A DNA stretch of 64,000 nucleotides, taken from Owenweeksia sp. GTDB taxonomy: Bacteria; Bacteroidota; Bacteroidia; Flavobacteriales; Schleiferiaceae. Within the stretch, counting starts at the first letter, position 1; each line of letters begins with the position of its first letter. The position numbers and the translations under genes were made by a program. The stretch lies in contig JANQPD010000039.1 in assembly GCA_028285465.1 (NCBI GenBank), forward strand, positions 1-64,000. The letters are read 5' to 3'. Below are positions 44,608 to 53,310 of the stretch, in pieces. The notes below the pieces were generated by a model. The model saw only the letters and a program-made list of their open reading frames with translations. It was not told where the DNA came from and did not search any database.

Positions 44608-45375
44608 ATGGATATTGCGATTATAGAAGATGAGCCTTTAATGCTGGAAGCACTGGAAGATGCTTTGCAGGCACTGGACAACAGTATGCGGGTTGTAGCT
44701 CGTTTAAACAGCGTAAAGCAGGCGCTGAACTTCTTTGAAAAAAAGCCTGCAGTAGATCTTATTTTCTCTGACATCAAACTAGGTGATGGCAATAGCTTCA
44801 ACATATTTGAAGTATACAAGCCAAGCGCTCCGGTGGTTTTTTGCACCGCTTTTGATTCTTATGCCCTGGAGGCGTTCAAAGCCAACGGCCTGCATTACAT
44901 CCTCAAACCTTATGAAACAGAAGATATCCGGGTCGCCCTGAACAAGTATAAAAGCTTTACCGGAAAACGGGAAATACCGGGGGTAGACTGGAAAGAAATG
45001 TTTGAAACACTTTACCGGCGTGTTAATAAAAACCCTGACCAACAAAGGCTTTTGGTGCATCAGGGCGAACAGATTATCCCTTTGACCGTCTCAGATATTG
45101 CGTTGGTATCTTCCGGTCAGGGTATCGGCTATGTACATACCTTTTCCGAAAAGCGCTATCAAAGTGACCATACATTGGATAAACTGGGCAAAATCCTGGG
45201 AGCTTCTTTTTATCGCTTAAACCGACAGCACCTGATTAACCGTACAGCTATTGAAAAAGTGAGCCAATACTTTGCCCGCAAGTTAAAAGTCCAAGCCAAT
45301 ATCAATTATCCCGAAGCACTGATCGTAAGCAAAGCCAATGCTTCTTCCTTTTTGAAGTGGCTTGAAGAAGGCTAG
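44608..45375 (+). CDS. LytTR response regulator (system A)
   Basis: 255 residues: receiver domain (IIEDEP at 5-10, phospho-acceptor Asp in FSDIKLGD, Lys in YILKPYE) and C-terminal LytTR DNA-binding domain (LALVSSGQGIGYVHTF-like start, FYRLNRQHLINR). LytTR domains bind direct repeats with a spacing of about two helical turns, and such a repeat (45384-45415) begins 9 bp after this gene, in front of the TonB receptor. Confidence 0.93.
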   Translation: MDIAIIEDEPLMLEALEDALQALDNSMRVVARLNSVKQALNFFEKKPAVDLIFSDIKLGDGNSFNIFEVYKPSAPVVFCTAFDSYALEAFKANGLHYILKPYETEDIRVALNKYKSFTGKREIPGVDWKEMFETLYRRVNKNPDQQRLLVHQGEQIIPLTVSDIALVSSGQGIGYVHTFSEKRYQSDHTLDKLGKILGASFYRLNRQHLINRTAIEKVSQYFARKLKVQANINYPEALIVSKANASSFLKWLEEG

Positions 45376-45383
45376 GCAAATCC

Positions 45384-45415
45384 TGCCCGCTTCAACCGCT
45401 TAGTTGCCCGCTTCA
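45384..45415 (+). promoter_or_regulatory. LytTR-type direct repeat, system A
   Basis: TGCCCGCTTCA at 45384-45394 and again, identical in 11 of 11 bases, at 45405-45415; period exactly 21 bp. The second copy starts 45 bp upstream of the -7-like CACATTTG at 45450. Confidence 0.6.
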
Positions 45416-45449
45416 CACAAATAAAAACCGGAACCAAGACCTCGAAAAG

Positions 45450-45457
45450 CACATTTG
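45450..45457 (+). promoter_or_regulatory. weak -7 element of the system A receptor
   Basis: CACATTTG: keeps the TTTG of TAnnTTTG but has CA for TA, and there is no -33 TTG. This fits an activator-dependent promoter. Confidence 0.4.
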
Positions 45458-45480
45458 TCGCTGAAATTTAACTCAGTTAC

Positions 45481-47799
45481 GTGCAAAAGATCATCCTTTT
45501 CATACTTCTCTGCTATAGCTTTAAGGCAGCAGCACAGGAGCGATTTACCATAAGCGGGTACACCAAAGATGCAACAAACGGGGAGGATATTCCCTTTGTG
45601 AACATCACTATAGAAGAATTACCGGGTATTGGAACTATGTCTAATGCATATGGCTTCTATTCGCTTTCCGTACCTGAAGGCAGCTACACCATTGTATATC
45701 AATTTATTGGCTACGAAACGATTAGAAAAGAGCTGGCCCTGGCAACGGATCAAAAGTTAAACATAGAGCTAAACGAAGCTTCGCAAACGCTGGAAGAAGT
45801 GGTGGTTACTGCGGAGCGCGAAGATCAGAATGTAACGCGTATCGAAAGCGGCATCACTCAAATCGATATGAAAGACATGAAAGCCATTCCGGCTTTTGGC
45901 GGTGAACCGGATGTGATGCGCGTAGTGCAAATGACCCCGGGGGTTAAAACAGCCGGTGAAGGAAGCGGAGGTTTTTACGTAAGAGGTGGTGGCCTGGATC
46001 AAAATCTGATCTTGCTGGACGAAGCCCCCGTTTACAACCCTTCCCACTTGTTCGGCTTTTTTTCCGTTTTTAATGGGGACGCCCTGAAGAGCACCACCGT
46101 TTACAAAGGGGGGATGTTACCCGAGTACGGAGGCCGTACGGCTTCTGTACTGGATATTCGCATGAAGGACGGGAACAGCAAAGACTTTGGTGTAAGCGGG
46201 GGATTAGGCCTTATTGCTTCCCGGCTAACGGTTGAGGGACCTATTGTAAAGGAAAAAGGATCCTTTATGTTAAGCGGCAGGCGCACCTATGCCGATCTCT
46301 TTCTTCCCCTCGCCGGAGATGAAGCCCTGGACGGTTCTAACCTCTATTTCTACGACCTCAACCTAAAGGCAAATTACCAGATCAGTGAAAAAGACCGCAT
46401 TTACATCTCGGGGTATTTTGGGCGGGACGAACTGGGTTTCGATGATGTTTTCGGCCTGGATTGGGGCAATACTACCGGAACGTTGCGTTGGAACCATCTT
46501 TTCTCGAACCGCTTGTTTTCCAACACTTCGCTTATTTACAGCGACTATGATTATCAAACCTCCTTTGGCCAGGGGGATGAGTTCATCGGACTTCAATCTG
46601 TGGTAAAAGACATTAATCTCAAACAGGATTTCTCCTTCTACCTCAATGAAAAGAACACCATGAAATTTGGGTTCAATATAATCAACCACACCATTGAACC
46701 GGGCAATATCGAAGCAGGTGAAGACGCGGGCCTCAACACACAAGATGCACAGGCGAAATATGGCATTGAGGGTGCCCTTTACTGGCAAAATGAGCAAAAG
46801 ATAAACAACAGGCTAAGCCTGGGCTACGGCCTTCGCTATTCCCTCTTCCAGCAATTAGGTGAAGGGCAAGCTTATACCTTTAATGACAAGGGAGACTTGC
46901 TGAATACTACTACTTATGATAGCTGGGAACCGATTCAGTATTATGGTGGCCTGGAGCCACGCCTCGCTGTTAATTATCTCCTGGATGAGCGCAGTTCACT
47001 CAAATTCGGGTATAACCGCAACTATCAATACATACACCTTCTTTCCAACTCCACAGCCTCTACCCCGGTTGACACCTGGATCATGAGCAGCAACAATGTA
47101 AAACCGCAGATAGCCGATCAGGTCTCCCTGGGCTACTTCAAAAACTTCAGCGACAATATGTATGAAACTTCGGCCGAGGTCTACTACAAAGACATGCAGA
47201 ACACCATCGACTATCGTACCGGGGCCAATACCTTTTTAAACGAGCTGCTGGAAGGCGACCTGGTGTACGGAGATGGCGAAGCTTATGGCCTGGAGTTGTT
47301 TGTAAAAAAGAAAAAAGGCCGCCTTACCGGATGGATTGGATATACCTTATCCCGCACTACGCGACAGTTTGATGAGATCAACAACGGGGAACCTTTTTCG
47401 GCCCGCCAGGACCGCACACACGACCTATCTATCGTGGCCATGTACAAGCTCACCGATAAAACAACGATTTCCGGGAACTTCGTTTACTATACAGGCGATG
47501 CCGTTACCTTCCCTTCCGGTCAGTACAATGTGAACGGAACTATTGTGCCTTACTATACCGAGCGCAACGGTTATCGCATGCCTGACTACCACCGTTTAGA
47601 CCTTGCCCTGACCATTCAGGGTAAAAAAACCAAGCGCTTTGAAAGCAGTTGGAACTTCAGCCTATACAATGTGTATGGGCGTGAAAATGCCTTCTCCATC
47701 AATTTCCAACCCAGTGAAGATGACCCCACCCAAACGGAAGCCGTGCAACTTTCGCTCTTCAAATGGGTACCCTCCGTTACGTATAATTTTAGTTTCTAA
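45481..47799 (+). CDS. TonB-dependent receptor with CarboxypepD plug (system A)
   Basis: 772 residues from GTG 45481. Signal peptide (KAAAQ), CarboxypepD regulatory-like domain (YTKDATNGEDIPFVNITIEE, YETIRKELAL), plug (VMRVVQMTPGVKTAGEGSGG, YVRGGGLDQNLILLDEAPVYNPSHLFGFFS, cited in parts), barrel ending FKWVPSVTYNFSF. This subtype is regularly followed by a DUF4249 lipoprotein, as here (1-bp overlap). The substrate is unknown. Confidence 0.88.
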   Translation: MQKIILFILLCYSFKAAAQERFTISGYTKDATNGEDIPFVNITIEELPGIGTMSNAYGFYSLSVPEGSYTIVYQFIGYETIRKELALATDQKLNIELNEASQTLEEVVVTAEREDQNVTRIESGITQIDMKDMKAIPAFGGEPDVMRVVQMTPGVKTAGEGSGGFYVRGGGLDQNLILLDEAPVYNPSHLFGFFSVFNGDALKSTTVYKGGMLPEYGGRTASVLDIRMKDGNSKDFGVSGGLGLIASRLTVEGPIVKEKGSFMLSGRRTYADLFLPLAGDEALDGSNLYFYDLNLKANYQISEKDRIYISGYFGRDELGFDDVFGLDWGNTTGTLRWNHLFSNRLFSNTSLIYSDYDYQTSFGQGDEFIGLQSVVKDINLKQDFSFYLNEKNTMKFGFNIINHTIEPGNIEAGEDAGLNTQDAQAKYGIEGALYWQNEQKINNRLSLGYGLRYSLFQQLGEGQAYTFNDKGDLLNTTTYDSWEPIQYYGGLEPRLAVNYLLDERSSLKFGYNRNYQYIHLLSNSTASTPVDTWIMSSNNVKPQIADQVSLGYFKNFSDNMYETSAEVYYKDMQNTIDYRTGANTFLNELLEGDLVYGDGEAYGLELFVKKKKGRLTGWIGYTLSRTTRQFDEINNGEPFSARQDRTHDLSIVAMYKLTDKTTISGNFVYYTGDAVTFPSGQYNVNGTIVPYYTERNGYRMPDYHRLDLALTIQGKKTKRFESSWNFSLYNVYGRENAFSINFQPSEDDPTQTEAVQLSLFKWVPSVTYNFSF

Positions 47800-48611
47800 T
47801 GTGTAAAACATCACTATTTTACCTCATCCTTTTTGGTCTTTTTTTGAGCTTAACTGCCTGTGAAAAGGTCATAGAAATTGACCTGGAAGATGCCTCGCCC
47901 GAATGGGTGGTGGAAGCGAACCTTGCCGAAGGCAAAAACTGGTTTGAAGTGCGCATTTCGCAAACCACCTCTTATTTTTCCAATGAAACGCCTCCGGCAA
48001 AAGAAGGTGCCCGTGTTTTACTAAGCGATGATAAAGGCAATACCTACCCGCTTACGGAATTGGGCAATGGCCTGTACGGGGATACCATCACGGCAGAGGT
48101 CAATACGCTCTATACGCTTACCGCTGAAATTGATGAAAATACCTATACTGCCCAGTCTTTTTTAAAACCTTCCGTACCGGTGCTTTCCCTGGAAGCTGAA
48201 TTTCAAAATGCTTTTGGGCCTCGTGCGGATGGCTACATCGCCACTTTTACCTACCAGGATCCGCCAAATGAAGCAAACTATTACCGTGCCGTTTACTTTA
48301 TTGACGGTGAAAAGCAAACCGGTGGTGAGGCTTTAATTATACTCAATGATTTACTCAACGATGGCAATGTGCCCAGGGTAAGTCTTGTGCAAGAGGTATT
48401 AGAAGAAGGACAGGAATTAAGGGTAGCGTTATGGCATATTGATGAGGCATCTTACAACTATTTTACTTCGTTAGGCGACATCATCGGGGCCGGAAGAGGC
48501 CCCAACCAAGGTTCTGCAGCACCCGGTAATCCAAACTCCAATTGGTCAGGCGGTATTTTGGGATATTTCACCGCCTATTCGGCTAGCCAGGAACAAATTA
48601 CGGTTGAGTAA
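47799..48611 (+). CDS. DUF4249 lipoprotein (receptor partner)
   Basis: 270 residues, lipobox LSLTAC (Cys21), CEKVIEIDLEDASPEWVVEA typical of DUF4249. A surface-exposed or periplasmic beta-sandwich lipoprotein linked to TonB receptors in the way SusD-like proteins are; substrate capture is an inference. It overlaps the receptor stop by one base and the next gene by 8 bp. Confidence 0.85.
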   Translation: MCKTSLFYLILFGLFLSLTACEKVIEIDLEDASPEWVVEANLAEGKNWFEVRISQTTSYFSNETPPAKEGARVLLSDDKGNTYPLTELGNGLYGDTITAEVNTLYTLTAEIDENTYTAQSFLKPSVPVLSLEAEFQNAFGPRADGYIATFTYQDPPNEANYYRAVYFIDGEKQTGGEALIILNDLLNDGNVPRVSLVQEVLEEGQELRVALWHIDEASYNYFTSLGDIIGAGRGPNQGSAAPGNPNSNWSGGILGYFTAYSASQEQITVE

Positions 48612-49848
48612 GGTGTTCCGGAACTTTTGTTTAGGTATACTACTCAGCTATAGTGGGTTGTTGACATGTTATGGGCAAAATTTTCACAAGTATGAAGCTA
48701 TAGCACATCCCGATCATGTGCTTTTTGTGGTAAGCGAACTGCCCGACACCCTGCTCTGCAGCTGGATCAAAGATGCTGAAGATAAGCTTCAACAGGAGCA
48801 TTGGCAGCTTAACGTATTTCACGCAGCAGGTAAAAATCCGGTTGAGGTCAAAGAGTACCTCAACGCTAAATTCAACAACCCGGTTCAGTCGAATCTAACA
48901 CATTCCTACCTGGTGTTTATCGGGAGTAGAAACCTTATTGAAGCACAGAAGGACCTCTATAAAACACCCTTGTTTGTGCGCACAGCTGAGCTTTACACCG
49001 ATCAAAAGCCTGGAGGTTGCACAAATTGTTACTCCTGGGGCGAACAGCCGCTTAAGCCTTTACTTGAGGCTTTTGCCGGGAATTTCCTGTGGGAAATTGA
49101 CCTGGCTGAAGCAAGAAAAGCTGCATTGGAGTCGAACAAAACAAAAGGGGAAGAACGGGCTATAGGCTTTTTTATAAACCAATCCTTTAATCATGGCCAG
49201 CATACCGGTTATATACCACCCAATATGACCAGCTACGGCCTGCGCTTTGGAAAGCACTTCAGGCCGGAATGGCGGTGGAATGTTGAAGCCGAATTCGGTT
49301 ATTCTATGCCCGATATAGAGTCGGTTTTCCAACAACAAATCCAGAGCCAGGTCGATGTCAGTGCCCTTCAATCCGGAATTAATCAAGACATTGAGATCAA
49401 CGCTAGCTTACAGGGATATTTCTACGGGGCAATTGGCGGTAATGTTCAATATGTCTTTTACAAACCAGGGCGCTCCTGGTCGCCTTATGTGGCCATGGGT
49501 TTTTCATTAATGGGGCAACTGGGTTTTGAAAACCAGATCGATACTACGATCACCGTTGACGCTTCTACTTTTCCCGGTAGTGGTGGTGGATTAGGTGGTC
49601 AGGCTCCTGATAGAAGTGCCTTATCAGGCAGCAGCCCCTCCCCCGTATTTGCCAGCCGGATGCCTCTTAGTGCGGGTTGGCAAGTTTATTTCAACGAAAG
49701 ACTTTCACTGGACATATCGCTGAACTACACTTTTGATATGGCGCGCTTACAAGGCGCTGTCTCTAACGTAAATGCCATCCAGCTAAGATTTGGCTTAGCC
49801 TACCATTTCTGGCCTAAGCGCAAAAAATTTTACCGCTACCTACGCTAG
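48604..49848 (+). CDS. hypothetical two-part protein: alpha/beta N-terminus plus outer-membrane barrel
   Basis: 414 residues from TTG 48604 (GTG 48613 possible). Signal peptide ending LTCYG. Residues to about 180 are mixed alpha/beta (HPDHVLFVVSELPDTLLCSW, YLVFIGSRNLIEAQ) with a GGCTNC cysteine pair; from about 190 (IGFFINQSFNHGQHTGYIPP) to the end it reads as a beta-barrel (RFGLAYHFWPKRKK). I do not recognise the first domain. Third gene of the receptor operon, so likely part of the same system. Confidence 0.6.
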   Translation: MSKVFRNFCLGILLSYSGLLTCYGQNFHKYEAIAHPDHVLFVVSELPDTLLCSWIKDAEDKLQQEHWQLNVFHAAGKNPVEVKEYLNAKFNNPVQSNLTHSYLVFIGSRNLIEAQKDLYKTPLFVRTAELYTDQKPGGCTNCYSWGEQPLKPLLEAFAGNFLWEIDLAEARKAALESNKTKGEERAIGFFINQSFNHGQHTGYIPPNMTSYGLRFGKHFRPEWRWNVEAEFGYSMPDIESVFQQQIQSQVDVSALQSGINQDIEINASLQGYFYGAIGGNVQYVFYKPGRSWSPYVAMGFSLMGQLGFENQIDTTITVDASTFPGSGGGLGGQAPDRSALSGSSPSPVFASRMPLSAGWQVYFNERLSLDISLNYTFDMARLQGAVSNVNAIQLRFGLAYHFWPKRKKFYRYLR

Positions 49849-49855
49849 TTTCCTG

Positions 49856-49863
49856 TAAGTTTG
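49856..49863 (+). promoter_or_regulatory. -7 element (TAAGTTTG) of the YdeI-like gene
   Basis: Exact TAnnTTTG match followed at 49866-49881 by a 6-bp hairpin GATCGG-AAAA-CCGATC in the leader; ATG 49891. Confidence 0.45.
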
Positions 49864-49890
49864 AAGATCGGAAAACCGATCGGAGAACGC

Positions 49891-50382
49891 ATGAACCCCA
49901 TAGAAACCAGCATTACAATACTACCAGCTGAAAAAAAAGGCTGGTACCCCACGGCTGAAGTCGACCCCACTATTGCTGACCGATTAATACCAGAACGCAG
50001 GAACAAGCAAAGGGTTATTGTCACCTTTCCCAACGGCCAACATTTTCACAGGGCTTTACAACGCAGTAAGGATGGTTTCTGTCACATCATTTTTGGCAAA
50101 AGCACCATGAAGGAAGCGAGTGTGGAATTTGGGCAGGAAGTAATGGTAAAACTGGAAGAAGATACGTCTGAATTCGGGATGCCCTTTCCGGAGGAGCTTC
50201 AGGAAGTTTTAAAGCAGGAACCGGAAGGGAATGCCAAATTCCTGGCGCTCAATCCGGGCACCAGAAGAAGTATTCTCTATTACATCAATTCGGCCAAAAC
50301 GGTAGACACCCGCATAAAACGGGCTTTAGACATTGTACATAAGATAAAAACAAACACGCTTTATTCGCAGCGCACCAAATGA
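49891..50382 (+). CDS. DUF1905/OmdA (YdeI) family protein
   Basis: 163 residues from ATG 49891; TTG 49861 overlaps the -7 element. An N-terminal DUF1905-type beta-barrel (PNGQHFHRALQRSKDGFCHI, YIFGKSTMKEA-like) and the C-terminal YdeI/OmdA helical part (LNPGTRRSILYYINSAKTVDTRIKRALDIV). Same broad family as the gene at 39222 but different architecture. Function unknown; own promoter, separate from system A and B. Confidence 0.75.
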   Translation: MNPIETSITILPAEKKGWYPTAEVDPTIADRLIPERRNKQRVIVTFPNGQHFHRALQRSKDGFCHIIFGKSTMKEASVEFGQEVMVKLEEDTSEFGMPFPEELQEVLKQEPEGNAKFLALNPGTRRSILYYINSAKTVDTRIKRALDIVHKIKTNTLYSQRTK

Positions 50383-50499
50383 TTTCCCGCTCTTGTTTCC
50401 ATCGGTGTTTCTTCTCTCCTTCGGTAAACGTTTCCGGGAAAGCTGGGTATATTCCTTTCCGAAAATGACTTGTTGCCCACCCCCTTCTTCAGTCTTTAC

Positions 50500-50535
50500 T
50501 TCCCGGTTCACTCCCTTATTTTCCCGGTTCGCTCC
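50500..50535 (+). promoter_or_regulatory. LytTR-type direct repeat, system B
   Basis: TTCCCGGTTCACTCC (50500-50514) and TTCCCGGTTCGCTCC (50521-50535): 14 of 15 bases identical, period exactly 21 bp. The second copy starts 45 bp upstream of the -7-like GTGCTTTG, the same distance as in system A, and both share the CCCGnTTCA core. An inverted half-site CCGGGAA lies at 50434-50440 and TTTCCCG at 50383-50389. Confidence 0.6.
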
Positions 50536-50544
50536 TTTTTGTTT

Positions 50545-50573
50545 TTTGCGGCCCTTTGGTTTTCAGTGCTTTG
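50545..50573 (+). promoter_or_regulatory. weak promoter of system B
   Basis: TTTG (50545-50548), 17-bp spacer, GTGCTTTG (50566-50573), which keeps only the TTTG of the -7 consensus. Predicted start near 50580. Confidence 0.4.
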
Positions 50574-50595
50574 CTTCATGAAAAGATCAACCATC

Positions 50596-52959
50596 ATGAA
50601 AAAAGTCTTTCCCCTTCTCTTTACATTATCAAGCCTGCTAAGCTTTTCCCAAAGCACGCAAAACATTCGCGGCCGCGTTATTGACCAGCAAAGTGAAGCG
50701 CCTTTACCAGGCGTAAATGTCTTGAGCTTAAGCGGACAGGGCGCAGTAACAGACCCGAATGGTTACTACGTGCTTAAAGAAGTTCCCGTAGGCCGGGTGA
50801 GCCTTACTTTCTCCTTTATCGGCTACAAGCCCCTACGCATGGAAAACCTGGAGCTTACTGCTTCCAAAGAATTGATCATACACGCGGCTTTACGCGAAAA
50901 TGCAGAGCAACTGGCTGAGGTAACCGTAACGGCCAGCCAGCAAAAAGAGCGGGTACAAAATGAATTGGTAAATGTTTCCGGCCGCACCTTTTCCATAGAA
51001 GAGACGCAACGCTTTGCCGGTTCCGTGCAGGATGTGAGCCGCATGGCCAGTAATTTTGCGGGGGTACAACGGGCGAATGATGCACAAAACGACATCGTCA
51101 TACGCGGCAATTCGCCTATTGGCCTCATTTGGCGGATGGAGGGCATCGATATTCCGAATCCCAACCATTTCGGAGGGTATGGAGCAACAGGCGGCCCGGT
51201 TAGTATGCTCAACAACAACGTACTGGCCAATTCCGATTTTCTTACGGCAGCCTTTCCTGCCAACTATGGGGATGGACTGAGCGGTGTATTCGACCTGCGC
51301 CTGCGCAACGGCAACTATGAAAAACACGAATTCCTGGGGCAAATTGGGTTCAATGGATTGGAATTTGGCGCGGAAGGGCCTATTTCCCGGGAAAAGAAGT
51401 CTTCCTACCTGATCAACTACCGCTATTCTACCCTGGGCATTATGTCGGCCATAGGCATTGATTTTGGTACGGGAGCCGCCATACCCTATTACCAGGATCT
51501 TAACCTGAAGCTCAATTTTCCAAATCGGAAGACGGGCAATATCCAGGTTTTTGCCCTGGGTGGGATCAGCAGCATTGACTTCCTGGAAAGCGAAACAGCT
51601 GAAGGAGAAGACGGAGGTTTTTATAGCGATGGGGAGGACCTGCGCAATCGTGTACGCACGGGCGTTGCGGGTATTTCGCATCAATACTTTTACGGAAAAA
51701 ACACCTATTCTAAAGTCATCCTAGCCGCTACGAATACCACCAACCTGGTGACCATCGACACACTCAATTTTGATGGCAGCCTGGTATCTCCTAAATACAA
51801 GCAAAACTTTACGGAGCAAAACATACAGGCACACGCTTTTGTAAACCATAAATTCAGCCCCAGGCACGTTTTACGAGGTGGAGGCTTTGTAACGCGGAAG
51901 ATCTATAACCTGCAGGACAGTGCTTACATAAGAGCAGAAGACCGGTACAATAAGATCCACGATCAGCAAAGTACGGATATGTTGTACCAGCCTTATGTAA
52001 ATTACCAGTACCGCCCTACCGACCGTTGGGAGATGAATTTTGGCCTGCACAGTATGTTTTTGGCCAGCAACGAAAACTATAGCATTGAACCCCGTTTCGG
52101 GGCCAGCTATCAGCTCACCGATCAAAGCAGCCTCAACTTCGGTTATGGTGTACACAGTCAAATTCCCATTCCCACCATTTTATATGATCAGATTGACCTG
52201 CCGGACGGCACTTATATTCGCCTGAACGAAGGCCTCCCCTTTACCCGCAGCAACCACTTCGTAATCGGCTATGACCAGATGATGAAATACCGCCTGCATT
52301 TTAAAGCCGAGGCCTACTACCAATACATTACCAACGCCATCGTAGAGCGCACTCCTTCTTCCTTCAGCAGCCTGAATGCCGGTGGGTTTAATACGGGCAC
52401 CCCCGACTCAGTAACAGCTGGCGGTTTGGGATACAACTACGGGCTAGACCTTACCCTGGAGAAATTTATGGACAAGGGTTTTTACTTTTTAAGCACACTT
52501 TCCATTTACCAGTCGCAATACCAGGGCAGTGACCAGGTGTGGCGCAACACCGCTTTTAACGGCAATGTGGTGTTCAACCTTTTGGGTGGAAAGGAGTTTT
52601 TGCTGAGTAAAAGGGAAAGCGAAAAACGCAATACCCTTACGGTAGACGGCAAACTCACCACCGCAGGTGGACAGCGTTATACGCCCATAGACCTGGCTGC
52701 CTCCATAACAGAAGGTGAAGCCGTATACGAAACGGCAAATGCCTTCGGAGCACAATACACTCCCTATTTCCGGGCCGACATACGGATCGGGTTTAAGCAA
52801 GGAGGAAAAAAAGTAACACAGGAATGGGCTGTTGACATCCAAAATGTAACCAACCAGCAAAACCCATTTGGCCAAAGCTATAACGCCGATGCACAGGAAG
52901 TAGAAACCACTTATCAGCTAGGCATATTCCCCATGGTTTTATACCGTATAACTTTTTGA
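50596..52959 (+). CDS. TonB-dependent receptor with CarboxypepD plug (system B)
   Basis: 787 residues from ATG 50596, directly at a signal peptide (LSSLLSFSQ); ATG 50578 is close by and the frame continues to 50470, but that part covers the repeats and the promoter. CarboxypepD domain (GRVIDQQSEAPLPGVNVLSL), plug (VQDVSRMASNFAGVQRANDA, IVIRGNSPIGLIWRMEGIDI), barrel with terminal Phe (MVLYRITF). First gene of a receptor-enzyme-HK-RR operon. Confidence 0.87.
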   Translation: MKKVFPLLFTLSSLLSFSQSTQNIRGRVIDQQSEAPLPGVNVLSLSGQGAVTDPNGYYVLKEVPVGRVSLTFSFIGYKPLRMENLELTASKELIIHAALRENAEQLAEVTVTASQQKERVQNELVNVSGRTFSIEETQRFAGSVQDVSRMASNFAGVQRANDAQNDIVIRGNSPIGLIWRMEGIDIPNPNHFGGYGATGGPVSMLNNNVLANSDFLTAAFPANYGDGLSGVFDLRLRNGNYEKHEFLGQIGFNGLEFGAEGPISREKKSSYLINYRYSTLGIMSAIGIDFGTGAAIPYYQDLNLKLNFPNRKTGNIQVFALGGISSIDFLESETAEGEDGGFYSDGEDLRNRVRTGVAGISHQYFYGKNTYSKVILAATNTTNLVTIDTLNFDGSLVSPKYKQNFTEQNIQAHAFVNHKFSPRHVLRGGGFVTRKIYNLQDSAYIRAEDRYNKIHDQQSTDMLYQPYVNYQYRPTDRWEMNFGLHSMFLASNENYSIEPRFGASYQLTDQSSLNFGYGVHSQIPIPTILYDQIDLPDGTYIRLNEGLPFTRSNHFVIGYDQMMKYRLHFKAEAYYQYITNAIVERTPSSFSSLNAGGFNTGTPDSVTAGGLGYNYGLDLTLEKFMDKGFYFLSTLSIYQSQYQGSDQVWRNTAFNGNVVFNLLGGKEFLLSKRESEKRNTLTVDGKLTTAGGQRYTPIDLAASITEGEAVYETANAFGAQYTPYFRADIRIGFKQGGKKVTQEWAVDIQNVTNQQNPFGQSYNADAQEVETTYQLGIFPMVLYRITF

Positions 52960-52962
52960 ACC

Positions 52963-53310
52963 ATGTATGCCAGCTACACACACTTCAGATGTAAATGGTG
53001 GGCCATACCCCTCTTTCAATACCACGCCATACGTGCTTATGGACAGGCCAATAGAAGCATTGGGCTACAGAGTATACAAGCCTGGACAAAAGGTATACGC
53101 AATTACTGTACTTTAACGGTTTGGGACAGCAAGCAGGACATGCTCCACTACATTGGAAAAGGGGCGCACCTGCGTGCTATGCAACGCAGTGACCTCCTGG
53201 GGCAAGGATATACCACCGGTTGGCAAACCGGACTGCGTCCTACAAGAACACAGGCAGAAGCGCAATTGAAAAACAAATTGGTAAAACTCGGGCAGCTAAA
53301 ATGGCTTTAA
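52963..53310 (+). CDS. DUF3291/ABM-like (dimeric alpha-beta barrel) protein
   Basis: 115 residues, no signal peptide. WAIPLFQYHAIRAYGQANRS followed by TLTVWDSKQDMLHYIGKGAHLRAM looks like a ferredoxin-like alpha-beta barrel of the antibiotic-monooxygenase/DUF3291 kind, where the WDS...M.HY.....H pattern is common. Activity unknown. It lies 3 bp after the receptor and overlaps the kinase start by 10 bp, an unusual position for such a protein. Confidence 0.55.
   Translation: MYASYTHFRCKWWAIPLFQYHAIRAYGQANRSIGLQSIQAWTKGIRNYCTLTVWDSKQDMLHYIGKGAHLRAMQRSDLLGQGYTTGWQTGLRPTRTQAEAQLKNKLVKLGQLKWL

Noticed and set aside
50470-50595. N-terminal extension of the system B receptor
   Set aside because: Phe/Pro-rich, no family likeness, and it covers the direct repeats and promoter; the signal peptide begins at 50596.
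50890-51684. 264-codon minus-strand open frame
   Set aside because: Antisense to the system B TonB receptor; shadow frame.
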